64,000 bases of DNA from Ampelomyces quisqualis. Its lineage: Eukaryota > Ascomycota > Dothideomycetes > Pleosporales > Phaeosphaeriaceae. A program made the position numbers and the translations under genes. Positions 20,364-32,798 of this stretch are shown piece after piece (positions within the stretch are counted from its first letter, which is position 1; each line of letters opens with the position of its first letter). The stretch covers positions 1,054,001 to 1,118,000 of the forward strand of contig JAGTXZ010000009.1 in NCBI GenBank assembly GCA_018398575.1, read 5' to 3'. The notes under the pieces are model-generated. The model did not search any database and was not told the origin of the DNA. It worked only from the letters and a program-made list of their open reading frames with translations.

Positions 20364-21709
20364 GGATGCTTCTGGAGACGACAGATGCGGGCGGGAGGGA
20401 TCAAACTCGAGGTCTCAGGATGGAGCAGTTGTGCATCACAGGAGAGGGCGGCGATCGAGTCCAGGAGGTGGTCGAGCTGTTAGTCGAGGGTGTTTTGAGA
20501 GTCTCTCCAAGACACGAGCAGCACGGCGACTCGGAATGGACTCATGTGACTGTGGAAGAGCAGCACGTGTGTAGAGGTTGAGAGACAGCAGTCGCTATAG
20601 GATGACAACAGAGGTGGCAGGACCAGGTGCACGGCATGGTCGACACTGTTGTTTCGTTTCGGTGTTTCGCATAATTTTAGGGATGATGTCAGCGGTCGAC
20701 GCGTTGTGACTCGTGAGTTGAGGCGGGCACGTGCTGCTGAGCTCAGTCATCACGCTACACAAGCTTTCGGCTGCACCTCGTACCGGCCTTTTGGTCACGA
20801 CTCCATGGTGCCGGCGTGATGCCCAGATCAATGCCCTGCCCTTTCCCACCACGGCTTTGAGGGGCTGCGGACACTGGGTTGCATTCGCGGCTCGCGGACT
20901 GATGTTGTCCCTGCTTGAATCTCGATGCACCGCCGCCAGGCCGGATAGCGCTGGCCGGGAGGACTCTCCCCCTGGATTCTTGCTCTTGGCCGCGATGACG
21001 CCGATTCTGGGAGACGCGTCTGCCTATGTACGACAGCATGGCTTGATTAACTCGCGCCCTTGTTTGATGTCAGGGCTGTGTCCAGTTGCTGCCCCTGCAT
21101 CACACGCAGCATGTTGTAACTTGTGGCAGGCTTGTGGCAGGACTGATCAGGCAGGACGGAAACACAGATGCTCGCAGTACGGCAAGGATGATGGCGATCA
21201 TGGGCGATCGTTTCCTGTGTTTGATGTATGCGCAATGCGACACCAGCGAGGGCTCTACGAGTGAAAACTGTCGTACCCATTATTACAGCGTTCGGCAGTT
21301 CCGCGGCGCAACACCCAACTCGAAACGCTGGCGGGGATCTGGCAGGTTGGACGCCATCAGGATTCGGGAGTTTGTCCTTCTTTTGCACTTTTCCAAGGCC
21401 GTGCGAGGCCTGTCCAGCGCCGCGGCCAAAGTCTGTAAACGTCATGTGTCTCTCGAGTCTTGACCAGCCAAACAGCGCTTTCGGCTTGCAAGTACGGAGT
21501 AGTGCGGCTCTATTTTCAGGAAGCCGGCTTTCCCAGACAGTGGAAACGAATCTGACCCACACGCCATGTCGATCCGTTTCCACGGACCGTTTCCTTTATC
21601 CTCAGCAGCCTCGCATTGCGTCCGCTCTCGTTCCTATACTCTCCTATTGCTTTGCTGCACCGAGTCATGACGTGAGAGCCACAGCCCGCCACATCCTGAA
21701 TCACCACAC
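20364..21709. other. Non-coding stretch
   Basis: No supported gene in 1.3 kb. Several open frames of 100-210 codons have no family-like composition. The divergent genes on either side place two promoters here. Confidence 0.4.
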
Positions 21710-22915
21710 ATGGAAAACCAACACTCGTCCCCCTCATGGCGCGCAGAGAGTCCCAGGCCGAGCACCCAAGGGCAACGAAGCAATTCCCTTCCCATCGTTG
21801 AGGCACTGGGGTGCTCAACGCCTGAAGCCCAGCTCATCCTCGCCGAGGGCAGGGCCGCTGTACTGAGGCGCCGTGCTCGTAAACGAGGCACACAATCTTT
21901 CAATGACGAGCTCATTACCACTTTCCGGCCACAGAATCACCTCAAGTACCTCGTGGCACATGCGTGGAACACCGAAGTGCCAAGTCCTTTGGACGCGAGA
22001 TTCAGTCAAACCAGGATTCCTTCCCATATCACGGATCGGAGCACCTCGACGATAGTACCACAAGCTCCTGATACTGCCACCAGCCCACTAGGAAATTACT
22101 CCGCCCATCTTGCGCAATTTATCAAGGCACAACTCCAGTCGATACCAACATACCAACCAGACCATGACCTCGTCGCGACACTATTGCCCTGGTCTTGCCC
22201 CGAATTTTCTTTTCCCACGCGGACCTCACCACCGTCTCCGAAGCCATCCGTACAACGACCGACCGAGGTACCACGTGCCATAACCATCCCTCCCGTGCGG
22301 CCGCCCATGAGGAGTGCGTTCTCTGCTTGGAGTTCTGCTGACGACGACGATGAAGTGGAAGATGATGCACCCCCACTACCAGATATCGTGCGATACACGT
22401 CTTCCGTCTTGTCTCAGGCTAGTAATGACTCACCGTCAGTCCTGGGCTACTACGACGCAATCAACAGCGCTTCGTTCCTGTTGACATCTACACCAATAGA
22501 AGATGAAGAAGAGTCCGCTACAGCGAAAGACCCCCAGTTTTCCAACCATCCCGTGCTCACGGATCCCGCGCCCGAGTCCCACGATGACAATGACTATTCC
22601 TCATCGTGCATGTCCCGGCCACAACTTACGTTGTCGTCCACACCATCGATCTCATCATCCTTGGAAACGTCTTATTTCAATCACAAGCTTCCGCTCTCTA
22701 TCGCGCCGCAGTTGAAGGATCGCATAATAGCTGCGCTTACGCCCCCTCCAGCACATGGGAAAATGTTCACGGCTAGTTCGCCCTGGGAAGTAGGCGCCAT
22801 TGCCAATGTCTATGACGTGTTTGTAGAATCGCAACAGCGAGTCCGCGTCGACGGTATGTCTTTCGACATGCTGAGAGAATTCACCTTCCCAAATCGAGTC
22901 ACAACACCATGTTGA
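21710..22915 (+). CDS. Uncharacterised disordered protein
   Basis: 401 codons, single exon, rich in Ser, Pro and Thr with an acidic patch (DDDDEVEDDAPPLPDIV). A possible helix at residues 35-60 is followed by NDELITTFRPQNHLKYL. The C-terminal 60 residues (SIAPQLKDRIIAALTPPP onward) look more ordered. No catalytic motif, signal peptide or membrane segment is visible. Length and smooth codon use suggest a real gene; the function is unknown. Confidence 0.55.
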   Translation: MENQHSSPSWRAESPRPSTQGQRSNSLPIVEALGCSTPEAQLILAEGRAAVLRRRARKRGTQSFNDELITTFRPQNHLKYLVAHAWNTEVPSPLDARFSQTRIPSHITDRSTSTIVPQAPDTATSPLGNYSAHLAQFIKAQLQSIPTYQPDHDLVATLLPWSCPEFSFPTRTSPPSPKPSVQRPTEVPRAITIPPVRPPMRSAFSAWSSADDDDEVEDDAPPLPDIVRYTSSVLSQASNDSPSVLGYYDAINSASFLLTSTPIEDEEESATAKDPQFSNHPVLTDPAPESHDDNDYSSSCMSRPQLTLSSTPSISSSLETSYFNHKLPLSIAPQLKDRIIAALTPPPAHGKMFTASSPWEVGAIANVYDVFVESQQRVRVDGMSFDMLREFTFPNRVTTPC

Positions 22916-23619
22916 CACCCATGTCAACTATTTTTCTACGTCTTGTTAGCGAGCGCGTTCTTGTTCTTGAGCTTGGGCTCCACGCGTGGCTAATCCGGCC
23001 TTGTCATGTATGGTAGCCATGCTGTTCTTCGCTTTCGTCTGCTGTATTTTAGCCATATCTTGTTATAGTTCTGCTTTCTATTGGGGTCGAAGTACCCAAA
23101 CTCATTGCTGCTGCTGCGCCATGAAACCGAGTCAAATCGACAGATGTAGCTTGCTTTTTTTCACTGGAAGTTGTTACAACAGATATCCTGCACGCGACGC
23201 ACACGATAGTTTTCTTTCAATTGCCTGGACTTTCTATACACAGGAACAGTCACAGAATGGCATTAGCATAGGAGATAGCGTACAATGCATGCCGTCCCTG
23301 TTGGAGCACTCTGCGCGTCCATCAATCAGCAATGTGCTTGAACTAAGAATGCCTGTTGGCTAACGCTGTTCGACAAGGCTGAATGCACCTACTCAACAAG
23401 GCTTGGGTCGCTAGAGGGAAGCATACATATGCATGCGAGATCCCGTCGCCGCAGATCTGGGGACGGGAAGGCACGCGAGTCAAGGCGCTGTCGATCGGTG
23501 AAGGGCGACGTCATGTTTGAGATGCTTGGCGAAGAAGACTGCCCACTTCCATCTTCGGCATCTCCAAAGCCCATGCAACTCACCCAGAACCAACACCGAC
23601 ACCCCGGCAGCCTCACATC
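22916..23619. other. Non-coding stretch
   Basis: No gene seen between two plus-strand genes. It is expected to hold the 3' UTR of the first and the promoter of the second. Confidence 0.4.
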
Positions 23620-25484
23620 ATGGCGGAGTCACATCCAGACCCCGGCCTTGTAGCGCAACTGCTGGGCCGGGCCGCGTACGGGTTCACCCAAATGCAACCG
23701 ATGCTGCCAACATACCTCCACCTCATCGTCTCTGCACTGTTCCCCATATACGCAGGCGCGCATGCCTCCCTCTCCCGACCGTCCTCAGCTGCGAAGCCAA
23801 GCAAAAAGAAGCGCGCCGCGAGAGCGTCTGCGGACAGTGACGACGAGGACGAGGGCGATGAAGACGAGGACGGAGCAGAGGAAGAGCGCCTCATGGAGGG
23901 CTTGTCACCCACCGATGCCCTCCTCATGCCCCTCTTCGCCGGATGTGCCCTCGCCTCGCTATACTTCCTGCTCAAGTGGATGGAGGACCCGGCGCTACTC
24001 AACAAGATCCTGAACGGCTACTTCGCAATATTTGGCGTCTTCTCAGTCTCGCGGCTCGTGACCGACCTTCTCGACAGCGGTCACTCTCTCATATACCCGC
24101 ACCGACATGTCTTGGGTGGCACGCTGTACCACGTAAACGGCGTGCATGAGAAAGCCGAGCCTGTTGCCGGCCTTGTCAAGGACAAAGCAACTATAGCGTC
24201 TCCGCTACCTGGCTTCCTGGCAAGAGTCCCTCTTCCTGCTAGAGGTCGGAGAATGCTCTGGGCTGATCGTGCCATGCCTGGTAACAAATGGACCCTGCAA
24301 TTCCACCTGCGTCGCAAGCTCGCTGGCAGATTCAAGATCGGACCCCATGGCATGGTCGGCGCGGTGGCTGGCCTGGCGACTGTGGCTTACTTCAATCTCG
24401 TTGACAAGCCGTGGTACCTGACCAACCTTCTAGGGTTTGGCTTCTCCTACGGCGCACTTCAGCTCATGTCGCCCACCACGTTCGCTACTGGGAGCCTCAT
24501 TCTGGGTGCACTCTTCTTCTACGACATCTACTTCGTCTTCTACACGTAAGCCACCGTCTCCACTACAACTACACCGAGCACAATACTGACAGCCATCTCA
24601 GACCTATGATGGTCACAGTAGCCAAATCGCTCGATGTGCCCATCAAACTTATGTTCCCGAGACCCGGCCCAACCGACGATCCGACTGCCCCCCCTTCGCA
24701 CGCGATGCTTGGCCTCGGCGATGTTGTACTGCCTGGCATAATGATCGGTCTAGCATTGCGCTTCGACCTTCACCTCTTCTACCTCCGTCGTCAAAAGCGA
24801 GTCGCAGCTACCGTGGAGGGCGAAGAGGATAGTGTCGAGAAGCCACAATACCAATCGCTTGCTGGACGTTGGAGCGACCACTTCTGGACACATTCTCTCA
24901 CCGGTCGACCACTCTGGAATACTACAACAGCGGTAGACAGCAAACCCGAGGCGCCTTTCACCTTCCCCAAGGTATACTTCACAGCCAGCCTGATTGGCTA
25001 TATACTGGGTCTCTTGGCTACCCTCGGCGTGATGATGGTGTGGAACCATGCACAGCCAGCCTTGCTATATCTCGTACCTGGTGTACTAAGCAGTATCTGG
25101 CTCACTGCTCTTGTTCGCGGCGAGTTGAATCTGATGTGGCAGTACACCGAAGCAGTGGAAGATGAGGGACAAAAGAAGGAGAAGGATGTTGGCCGGTCAA
25201 CGCCAAGCGATGTACCGCAGAACATCTCGGGCAAAGGCGAAGGTGGTGACAAGCCAGAAAAGACGAAGCGCCTGGCCGGTCATCGGCCGGAGCGAGAGGT
25301 CTTTTCTTTCTCCATCGAATCGCCATGGAATTCGAAGCAGCCGCGCTCGGTGCACAATGAGCCTGTAAGCGGGCAAGTCGCTCACAAGTCTTCTCGACAT
25401 AGCGGTGATAAGCACAACTGGGTGCCCTCAACGGAAGCCACTGCTCAGACAGAGCCGGCTGGAAAGCGTGTAAGGCTGAATTGA
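23620..25484 (+). CDS. Signal peptide peptidase (intramembrane aspartyl protease)
   Basis: Cleaves signal-peptide remnants within the ER membrane. Exons 23620-24545 and 24602-25484 (56-nt intron) give 602 residues. The catalytic pair is present: FYDIYFVF with Asp302 and GLGDVVLPG with Asp349, plus the PAL motif at 461-463 (QPALLYLVPG). At least seven further hydrophobic helices are seen. An acidic run (DSDDEDEGDEDEDG) follows the first helix, and the C-terminal 120 residues are hydrophilic and Lys/Glu-rich, so the protein is longer than animal SPP (about 380). The intron falls in the helix that follows the first catalytic Asp. Aspergillus SppA is the likely relative. Confidence 0.92.
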
Positions 25485-25840
25485 GAACTCATCAGAAGTG
25501 CTAATACTGCAACACTCTGAACGCCTCTATACATCGGTCAGATATAGCAAAAGGGCATAGCCATAAGCTTATTCGTCTAATCATGATACCCGGCCAAGTA
25601 GTCCAGAGTCCACCACTGTCGCGGCCAATTGATGTCGTTTCAGCCTCACTTGAGCTGCATTTTAAGACCTCTTTTCCCGTTCTCAGATCTCATCAACAAA
25701 CCCATTGTCGCCCACGTCACGCCACACACACACACACACACACACATACACAAGCCAAAAGCGCACCAGCATCTACAATTCAATTCAGCCTCGATCCGCC
25801 CTATTCTCCCAGCCCGGCAACCCTCCACACACCCTCCACC
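25485..25840. other. Convergent 3' region with (CA)n microsatellite
   Basis: Lies between converging gene ends. A perfect (CA)12 run is at about 25723-25746. No gene is supported. Confidence 0.5.
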
Positions 25841-26131
25841 CTAATACCACCCCGGCAGCCCACCAAAATAACCCCGACCATACCCACCCGACATCCCGCG
25901 CGGATACATGGCACGCGGACCAGGACCCTGGCTCGCAGGAGGAGCCGGCGGAGCCGGCGGAGCCGCAGGAGGTCCACCGTCCTCATCAGGACCTTTGTCT
26001 GGCTTGACACCTCCGGGCTTGGGGCTGAAGCAGCTCTGGCACAGGATGGTCATGGTCTTTGGGTTCACCCAGCCGCAGACGTAGCACATCCAGGGTACGC
26101 GGGGTGGGGCTTTGGGTTCTTCGTTGGGCAT
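25841..26131 (-). CDS. Small zinc-finger protein (RanBP2-like Cys4)
   Basis: 96 residues, single exon. Residues 15-33 hold a four-Cys finger, CYVCGWVN...CQSC, spacing C-x2-C-x11-C-x2-C with a Trp just before the first Cys and an Asn after the second pair, close to RanBP2-type fingers that bind RNA or ubiquitin. The remainder is Pro/Ala-rich, then Gly/Tyr-rich (GGYGRGYFGG), a composition common in RNA-binding tails. The start is placed at 26131, directly 3' of a (GT)n run at 26132-26150 in the leader. Function unknown. Confidence 0.6.
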   Translation of the reverse strand: MPNEEPKAPPRVPWMCYVCGWVNPKTMTILCQSCFSPKPGGVKPDKGPDEDGGPPAAPPAPPAPPASQGPGPRAMYPRGMSGGYGRGYFGGLPGWY

Positions 26132-26911
26132 TGTGTGTGTGTGTGTGTGTTCTGGGTGCGGGGATGTGGTTAGGATGGAAGGGGGAAGGATTTTGGGGGG
26201 GGGGGGTTACTTGCTTGGTTTATACGTGTGTGTGTGTTGAGGATGTTGGAAGTGTGTGGATTTGATCGTTAGTTGAGTAATGGAGTGGTTGTTGTTGTGG
26301 AAAAGGAAGACAGAGGGGATAAGAGGGAGAGATTTTATACTATGATTTGCACGCTTCACTGGACTTTGCGGTGCTTTTGAAAGTGGTGTCAAGGCCTTGG
26401 TTGTATGATCCAGGACACCTCGATGCAACGTGTTTAGTGGAGGAGCTCGAATGTAGTGCAGTGTTGGCGTAGCTTGATTGCTATGTTTACTTCACTTTCC
26501 TGCCCATGGGTGACTTGCCCGTCCACTGAGCTGTTGTGTAGTGTATTCGTAGTAGCTACACGAATTTGAGAAAACACCTCGATGCATGCTAGGGTGTGCT
26601 TGTATAGTACGAAGAAAGCGGCCCGGTGAATGAAGCTAACACTCGGCAGACAAGTTTGGAATTGTGTCACCCACTGTTTGAATATAACTGACGTGGTCCT
26701 GGCCTTTCCATGTTGTCGATGGGACTCGAATTTCATGCTTGCGTCAGTCACATGATGCAGAGGTGGAGCCGTCTTTCCATACCGGTAGCGCACCAGCCCC
26801 GCTGCTGGCGACCAACATCCCTGTCGCCGATGCGGAGCGTCATGGCTATCAATTTTCTGGAGTACAGTCACAAACACGCATTGCCAGAATTCTGCCGTCG
26901 ACTCCAACACA
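26132..26911. other. Divergent upstream region with (GT)n microsatellite
   Basis: Separates the small zinc-finger gene and ARG4. A (GT)n run is at 26132-26150, a G10 run near 26200 and a second short GT run near 26230. No gene is supported. Confidence 0.5.
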
Positions 26912-28390
26912 ATGGCTTCAGAAAAGAAAGTAGCGGATAACATGCTCTGGGGCGGCCGGTTCACGGGTATGTAGCATTCCCATATAACACCCTATTTCGA
27001 CTCCGCCTGCGCCGCTAACAGCTGTATACTGACTATTCACTGCACAGAGGGCCTCGACCCCGTGATGGAGCAGTACAACGCCTCGCTGCCTTACGATCGC
27101 CTTTTCTACGCCGAGGATATCGCTGGTTCTGTCGCATTTGCCCGCGCCAATTCCAACACTGGCATTCTCACACAGGACGAGTTCTCCGCGATAGAGAAGG
27201 GCCTGGGACAGATCAAGCAAGAGTGGGCGTCAAACAGCTTCGTGGTCAAGGACAACGATGAAGACATTCACACTGCCAATGAGCGCCGCTTGAGCGAAAT
27301 CATTGGCAAAGACATTGGCGGGAAGCTCCACACTGGACGGAGTAGGAACGAGCAGGTTGCGACAGATATGCGTCTCTGGTTGCGGGAACAATTGCGCGTC
27401 CTTGAGGACTACTTGAAGCTGCTCATCCAGACTTCTGTGCAGCGAGCCGAGGCTGAGATCGACGTCCTGATGCCTGGATACACCCATCTTCAAAAGGCCC
27501 AGCCGGTCCGATGGTCACACTGGATCCTCTCACACGCCACGGCCTTCTCCGCCGAACTGGAGCGTCTGCGCGAAGTTATCAAGCGTGTGAATCGCTCACC
27601 GCTCGGCTGCGGCGCCCTTGCTGGTAACCCTTTCAACATCGACCGAAACGCCATGGCCAAAGAACTCGGCTTCGAGGCACTTCTTACCAACTCGCTCAAC
27701 GCTGTTGGCGACCGCGACTTCGTCTTCGAGACGCTGCAGTGGGGATCTAGCTTCATGCTCAAGATGTCCCGGTGGGCTGAGGACCTTATCATCTACTCCA
27801 GTCTCGAGTTTGGCTTTGTCCGACTTGCTGACGCATACTCGACGGGAAGCTCGCTGATGCCTCAAAAGAAGAACGCCGACTCCCTCGAGCTGATCCGGGG
27901 CAAGAGTGGGCGAGCCTTTGGACACATGGCAGGTCTGTATGTGACCATCAAAGGCCTGCCCACAACCTACAACAAGGACTTGCAAGAATCTGTTGAGCCG
28001 TTGATCGACCACATCAAAACCGTCAGCGACTCGATACAAATTGCAACAGGCGTCTTGTCGACTCTTAAAATCAACGCGGATAAGATGCACGCCGCTCTTG
28101 CTCCAGAGATGCTGGCCACAGAGTTTGCAGACTATCTCGTCAGGAAAGGCGTGCCTTTCCGCGAGGGCCACCACATCTCAGGACGTGTGGTTGCACTAGC
28201 CGAAAGCGAGAACGTGCCCATGGACAAGTTGAGCTTGGAGCAGCTGAAAGGCATCGATTCTAGGCTGGGCGATGATGTGGTTGAGTGCCTGGACTACGAA
28301 CGCGCTGTCGAGTTGAAGAATGCTACGGGAGGTACTAGCAAGAGTGCTGTCCTTGAGCAGATTGAGATTTTGAAGAGGAATCTACAGTGA
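26912..28390 (+). CDS. ARG4: Argininosuccinate lyase
   Basis: Last step of arginine biosynthesis: splits argininosuccinate into arginine and fumarate. Exons 26912-26966 and 27048-28390 (81-nt intron) give 465 residues, the normal size. Family features: N-terminal NMLWGGRFTEGLDPVMEQYN, DEDIHTANERRL, TGRSRNEQVATD, PGYTHLQKAQPVRWSHW and the fumarase/lyase signature GSSLMPQKKNADSLELIRGK. In the signature the usual Pro after Lys-Lys-Asn is Ala, a mild variation. No targeting peptide is obvious. The small first exon is well supported because it completes the GGRF motif. Confidence 0.95.
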
Positions 28391-28741
28391 GTGGTAACGT
28401 TGACGCTCTCGGACATGCGTGCTGTATTTCGTTATGCCTCGTCACTATATACCACGAAGCTGGATGCCGTTTGCACGTCAGACAAGCTTTCTCTTCAGCA
28501 ATTGCATAAGGACTATGCCAGGTGCACATGGTTGAGACGATTGCCTCGTTCAGCCACTCTTAGTCAAACGTGCGACGTTATTGTGTAAGTTGAATGTGCA
28601 GAGAAGGTGTCCGAAATCACCTCCCTTTTCTCACCACACATGAGGCACAATCTCATCATCTCCAGTGGGTTGCAAAATTTCAGTAATACTAACCCCATAC
28701 AATCCCTAAAAACTCCACCAACTCCCCACCCTCCGAACACT
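28391..28741. other. Convergent 3' region
   Basis: Between the stop codons of ARG4 and the GH5-like gene. No gene is seen. Confidence 0.45.
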
Positions 28742-31000
28742 CTACGCCGTCGCCGTCGCCGTCGCATGCACCGTCTCCTTGGGAATATTTACCCTCATAG
28801 CCTCATCCCTAACCTTGGCCGGCCCCCTCTCATGCCCCTTCGGCACCCCCGGCACCCTCTGATTCCGACTCTTCCCCCTCGCCCCCGGCCCACTAAACAC
28901 CTTCTTCCTGCCGACATAATCGCATCTGCCGTACTCATTACAAACCCCCGTCTTGCACACATGACTGCTCCGACATTTCGCGCCGAGACACGAATCCGCA
29001 GACGAGCACTTCACACACAAGCCCCAGGAACAGAAGTAGTCTGCGTCGCAGTGCTCTGCTGTTTCGCAGGGGTTGCCGCGCGGCGGGGTCGACGGGGACA
29101 GACAGATTTGCAGCCGAGGCAATGGTGCGCGACGCGTAGAGCGCGCGAAGAGACTGGCCATGGAGTCGGAATAACATGTGCCTGTGGGATCGTTGGCGCT
29201 GATCCTCAGGCTCGCGTCTTCTGGTGCGGGCCCGGATCCCGTCCATTTCCGTTTCCTGTGTCGTGGGATCGAGGGCCGGGCGGAACATTCTTGACATGCG
29301 CCGGCTGAGCAGCCGAGGTGCTCTTGGCAGACTTGCTTGCTGTTGCAGCGGTCGCCGATCTGGCCGGGTTGGGTTTCGGGGTTGGGTTGGCAGATGCTGT
29401 TTTTGCAGAGGAGGGTGGGCGAACAGCCGTCGGGGGCGTCGCAGAGGTGGCCTTTGCAGCCGAATGTGCAGTCGCTTTGTTCGAGAATGTATGGGTTCAA
29501 GGTGACGGACGTGATGTTGGTAAGGGCGGCATCTGGTGGCGCGGGGAGGTATTTGGTCCAGTCGAAGTTGCTGCGTGAGACATACGAACGCTGGAGGACG
29601 TCTTTGAGCGCCACCCACGAGGTGTATTCTGTACGCAGGGGGTTGACCTTCGCTGTGAGATCCTCTGATAGGGTTGTCAAGTGTGAGTAGAGCTGGAAAC
29701 ATGTCAATTCAGAGGCTTTGCAGCTGAGCCTGAGTCGAGAGAAACATACCCACGGAATGCCCCTGTAGTTCAACGCATTTCCCTGGTCAAAGATGGCCTC
29801 TTTTTTGTAGAAATGGCCGAACTTGCTGCTGTGCACGTACGCCCACTCTTCGACCAACAGAAGCTTTCCTTGACCCTTCTTCCCCTTCATCCTCGCTGTC
29901 AACGTGTTACCCGGTAAGAACATCTCAGCCCATGGAGTCCCAGCTGTTGCATCGCTTTCTTTCTGGAAATAGCCGTGAATACCAATGACATCAATGGCCG
30001 TGCATTCCATGGCACTACTCGGGAAGTTCTGGATTCCGTCCACGGTTTGTGGCCCAGAAATGCCACCGCTGATAACAGCGATGTTGGAGTTGTCAAGACC
30101 CAGGTGAAACTTCATATAAGTCGCGATGTCGCAGAGCCAGCTTTCCCCGGCTGGAATGGGCCAGATACCACCGAATGGTTCGTTTTGAATGTCAACGCCC
30201 TGCAGATAGATGGTGAACTTGGGTTCTCAAAGTACGGAACGAACGGCGCAACATACCAGAATAATCTCCGAAAGCTCGCCCCATGAGCGTCCGTCAAATG
30301 CTTTGGAAGGATAGTGCTTGAAGAGAACCTCTAGTCGAGTCTTGTACAGATCACGATCTATCGCCATCAGCGTGACGATAGCTTAAACTGAGACGAAAGT
30401 ACGTACATTCTTCCTCGCTGTAGAAGTCGAGAAATGCGCCGTTGAGTTTCTGACAGTACGCATCGCAAGGAACATTGTTTGATCCTCGAAGCGCATGACT
30501 GTCGTGGGGAACGATGATGACCTTCATCTGCCCTGCATGATGTCAGTACCTAGCATCGCTATACATAGCTGCACAAACACGTACCTTTAGAAATATGATG
30601 GATAGCAGCCATGCAATCATCGAATTGGTCTAGAAGAGATTTGTCGAAACCGCCTAATTCATGTTCGGGCTACGGTCGGTCAGCCTCGATACTGTTGAAC
30701 AAGACTTGTTCACGTACATCCGGATGTTGGCTGTCGGGGCGTACTATAACGACGTAAGTAAATGCCTCCCGTGATTCAAGTAGTAGAAATGGACATACTG
30801 AACAGCCTAACTACCCTGACCTTCGCCGCTACCAGCTCTCTAATTGTGGCATCTCTGTGCTTCGGAGTAAAGAACTGCAGCATGGGATAATTTACGCCGC
30901 CCCAAGAGTGATGATCCGCCGTGATCCTGAGGTCAGCTAGCACCGGAGCCGTCCATGACGCCACAGACAGCAAATTGAGAAGAATTGTTGTGACTAGCAT
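28742..31000 (-). CDS. Secreted GH5-like (clan A) glycoside hydrolase with Cys-rich C-terminus
   Basis: Seven exons (31000-30799, 30743-30718, 30669-30585, 30532-30407, 30357-30257, 30199-29750, 29692-28742) sum to 646 residues in frame. A signal peptide (MLVTTILLNLLSVASWTAPV) is followed by a clan A barrel: WGGVNYPML, VRVVRLF, the acid/base motif VDIQNEPF (Glu187) and the nucleophile strand LLLVEEWAY (Glu about 298). GH5-type mannanases and glucanases share this arrangement; the substrate cannot be told. After about residue 400 comes a long Cys-rich region with repeated C-x5-C...C units (SDCTFGCKGHLCDAPDGC, CETAEHCDADYFCSWGLC), ending in a basic tail. Cys-rich repeats may aid wall binding. 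Intron boundaries agree with GT...AG and short fungal length. Confidence 0.8.
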
Positions 31001-31773
31001 TTTCGTTTTTGGATGCTAGCACAAGTTTGCAACATTTTCTAAAACTCGCACGAAGAAACTACGATATATGGTCGTTACATGTTCATCTGGACACGTATAG
31101 ATGTGTGCCTACAGCCAGATCTCACCAAGAGGTGCTAGTGCTAGGATTTGCTCGCGATATTGAGGCTGTTCATATACATTGATTGCCGCGGCAGCGCGGC
31201 CAATCACGATGCGTTCGCCGACTTGCCCGGATTTGCAAACCCAGGATGCGGGCGCAGCTAAGACTTCGAAGGATGTAAACCAACACGTGCGCGCGGGCGA
31301 ATACTGTATCTAGAGTTCAAAAAAGCATCTGGGGCGAAGAACAATGCGAGAAATGCGAGAGAACGACTGGGACGACTGGTGTGAAACGGGCCGGAATTAG
31401 TGCAGCTTCCCAACGTCGGTGCCACTGGGCTTCTCAGAGCACTTCGCGCGATCCGGAAGGGTTGATGCAGTGAGAATGTGAGTTGCACCGTTCGAGTGAG
31501 GTTCGGAGGTGGTAAGCCGTATTGGTTCATTGGCACCTGAATTCCATCGAGAATCTGCACCATTCTCTGATCCATCCTACTCAGCGTATATAAAAGCGTA
31601 GGTAAGCTCTGACCAGAACTGCGATGGTATGATGACGTCTCGATTATCGACGCTGCCTTGTGGTCTTGTGGACCGTCTCGCGAAATCTGCCCTTCTCGCA
31701 ACGGCTGGTCGAGTCCATGTAGCCAGTAGCCGCTGTGGTGTTTGCGATTGCTCTGCAGGCACACCGAGAGCTC
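31001..31773. other. Non-coding stretch
   Basis: Upstream of the GH5-like gene and downstream of NKP2. Overlapping open frames up to 168 codons show no recognisable protein. No gene is called. Confidence 0.4.
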
Positions 31774-32405
31774 TTAAACATTCGTCTCCGCACAGACGGC
31801 TTCGAGTCTCTTCAAAGTGGCGAGCACTTCCTCGCCCAGGTCCTCTCCGCTTGCGGGCTGTGCGAAGCGACCACTCCGGAGATCACTGAGGGCGCCTACG
31901 AGTTCCTGGACTGCTGCCAGAGCTCTCGCACTCTCGGCTTCGGCCTCGGTGATCTGGCGCTCGAGGCTTTGACATGCTTGCTCGATGCTGGTGCGGACGG
32001 ATGTGAGGGTATGCGACTTGTGGCGGCCGTTGTCCCAAAGCTGGTGATGCGTCAGCCAGTGCCAAGCCGGCATCCCTTCTGGAGGCGTCAATTGACCTCT
32101 TCTTCTATTCCGAGCGCGGCCGGGTCCAGTCCAGCGACAGTCGCCTCGTCTTGCTGCCGTCTCTCGCTCGCGTACTCTCGCCGCAGTCGCTTGGATCTGG
32201 AGATTTCGTCGGCGATGGCGCGGCGCACCACGTCCATGTCCTTTTCGCGCAGTCGCTGGAGCTCGCGGTAGACATCTTGCACTGCCGGGTTCGCTCTGTG
32301 CCCCTTGGGGAAGATGTCGGTGAACGCGCCCAGGGTCATGAAAGCGCCGAGTGGTGCGGGCTCCAAGAGGAATTCCGCGAGGAGCTTGGCCTCCCGTGGC
32401 GGCAT
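31774..32405 (-). CDS. NKP2: Kinetochore protein, Cnl2/Nkp2 family
   Basis: Component of the inner kinetochore (Ctf19/CCAN network). Exons 32405-32097 and 32040-31774 (56-nt intron with CTGAC and ACCAG) give 191 residues. The N-terminal half fits the Cnl2/NKP2 family: LLAEFLLEPAPLGAFMTLGA, FTDIFPKGHRANP, VYRELQRLREKDMDVV and a basic helix (EISRSKRLRREYASERRQ). The second exon is an alpha-helical coiled-coil-like segment (SIEQACQSLERQITEAEAES). An earlier in-frame ATG at 32423 is an alternative start. The gene is divergent from EAF3, with 393 bp between start codons. Confidence 0.8.
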
Positions 32406-32798
32406 GGCGGTCGATCGGATCATGTGACGGGAGTGCTGGTCAAGACGATGCAAGCCATTGCCATGTGACCTGTCGACGGCTTGCGGGCGCGGCGCGTCGC
32501 GTGCAGAGAGAGGCACGGACCTCGCCCAAAAAGACTCCTGCCTGTAAAGCGCCCGGTGCAGCCACCTACAACTTCAGCGCAGCGTCTCTGCCAACCGGAT
32601 AAGCCCGTTCTCAACCCTCTGGTGGCTTCATCCGCGGCCTGCGTTGTTGTCGCACCCCGTTGATCCTCGTTCTGAGCGCCGGACGCGGTACCGGTGCAAG
32701 TCACGCTCATCCGAGCCTCTCCTTCACCTTCTCACCCACCCCCACATCTTCGACAAACACAAACTCAACCCCAAACAAATCGCAAACAGACCTTGACC
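32406..32798. promoter_or_regulatory. Shared upstream region of NKP2 and EAF3
   Basis: 393 bp between divergent start codons of two chromatin-linked genes. The C/A-rich part before 32799 is a typical fungal leader. No specific element is claimed. Confidence 0.5.

Noticed and set aside
31258..31764. 168-codon minus-strand ORF upstream of the GH5-like gene
   Set aside because: Ser/Arg/Leu-rich without domains or signal; other frames nearby are equally open.
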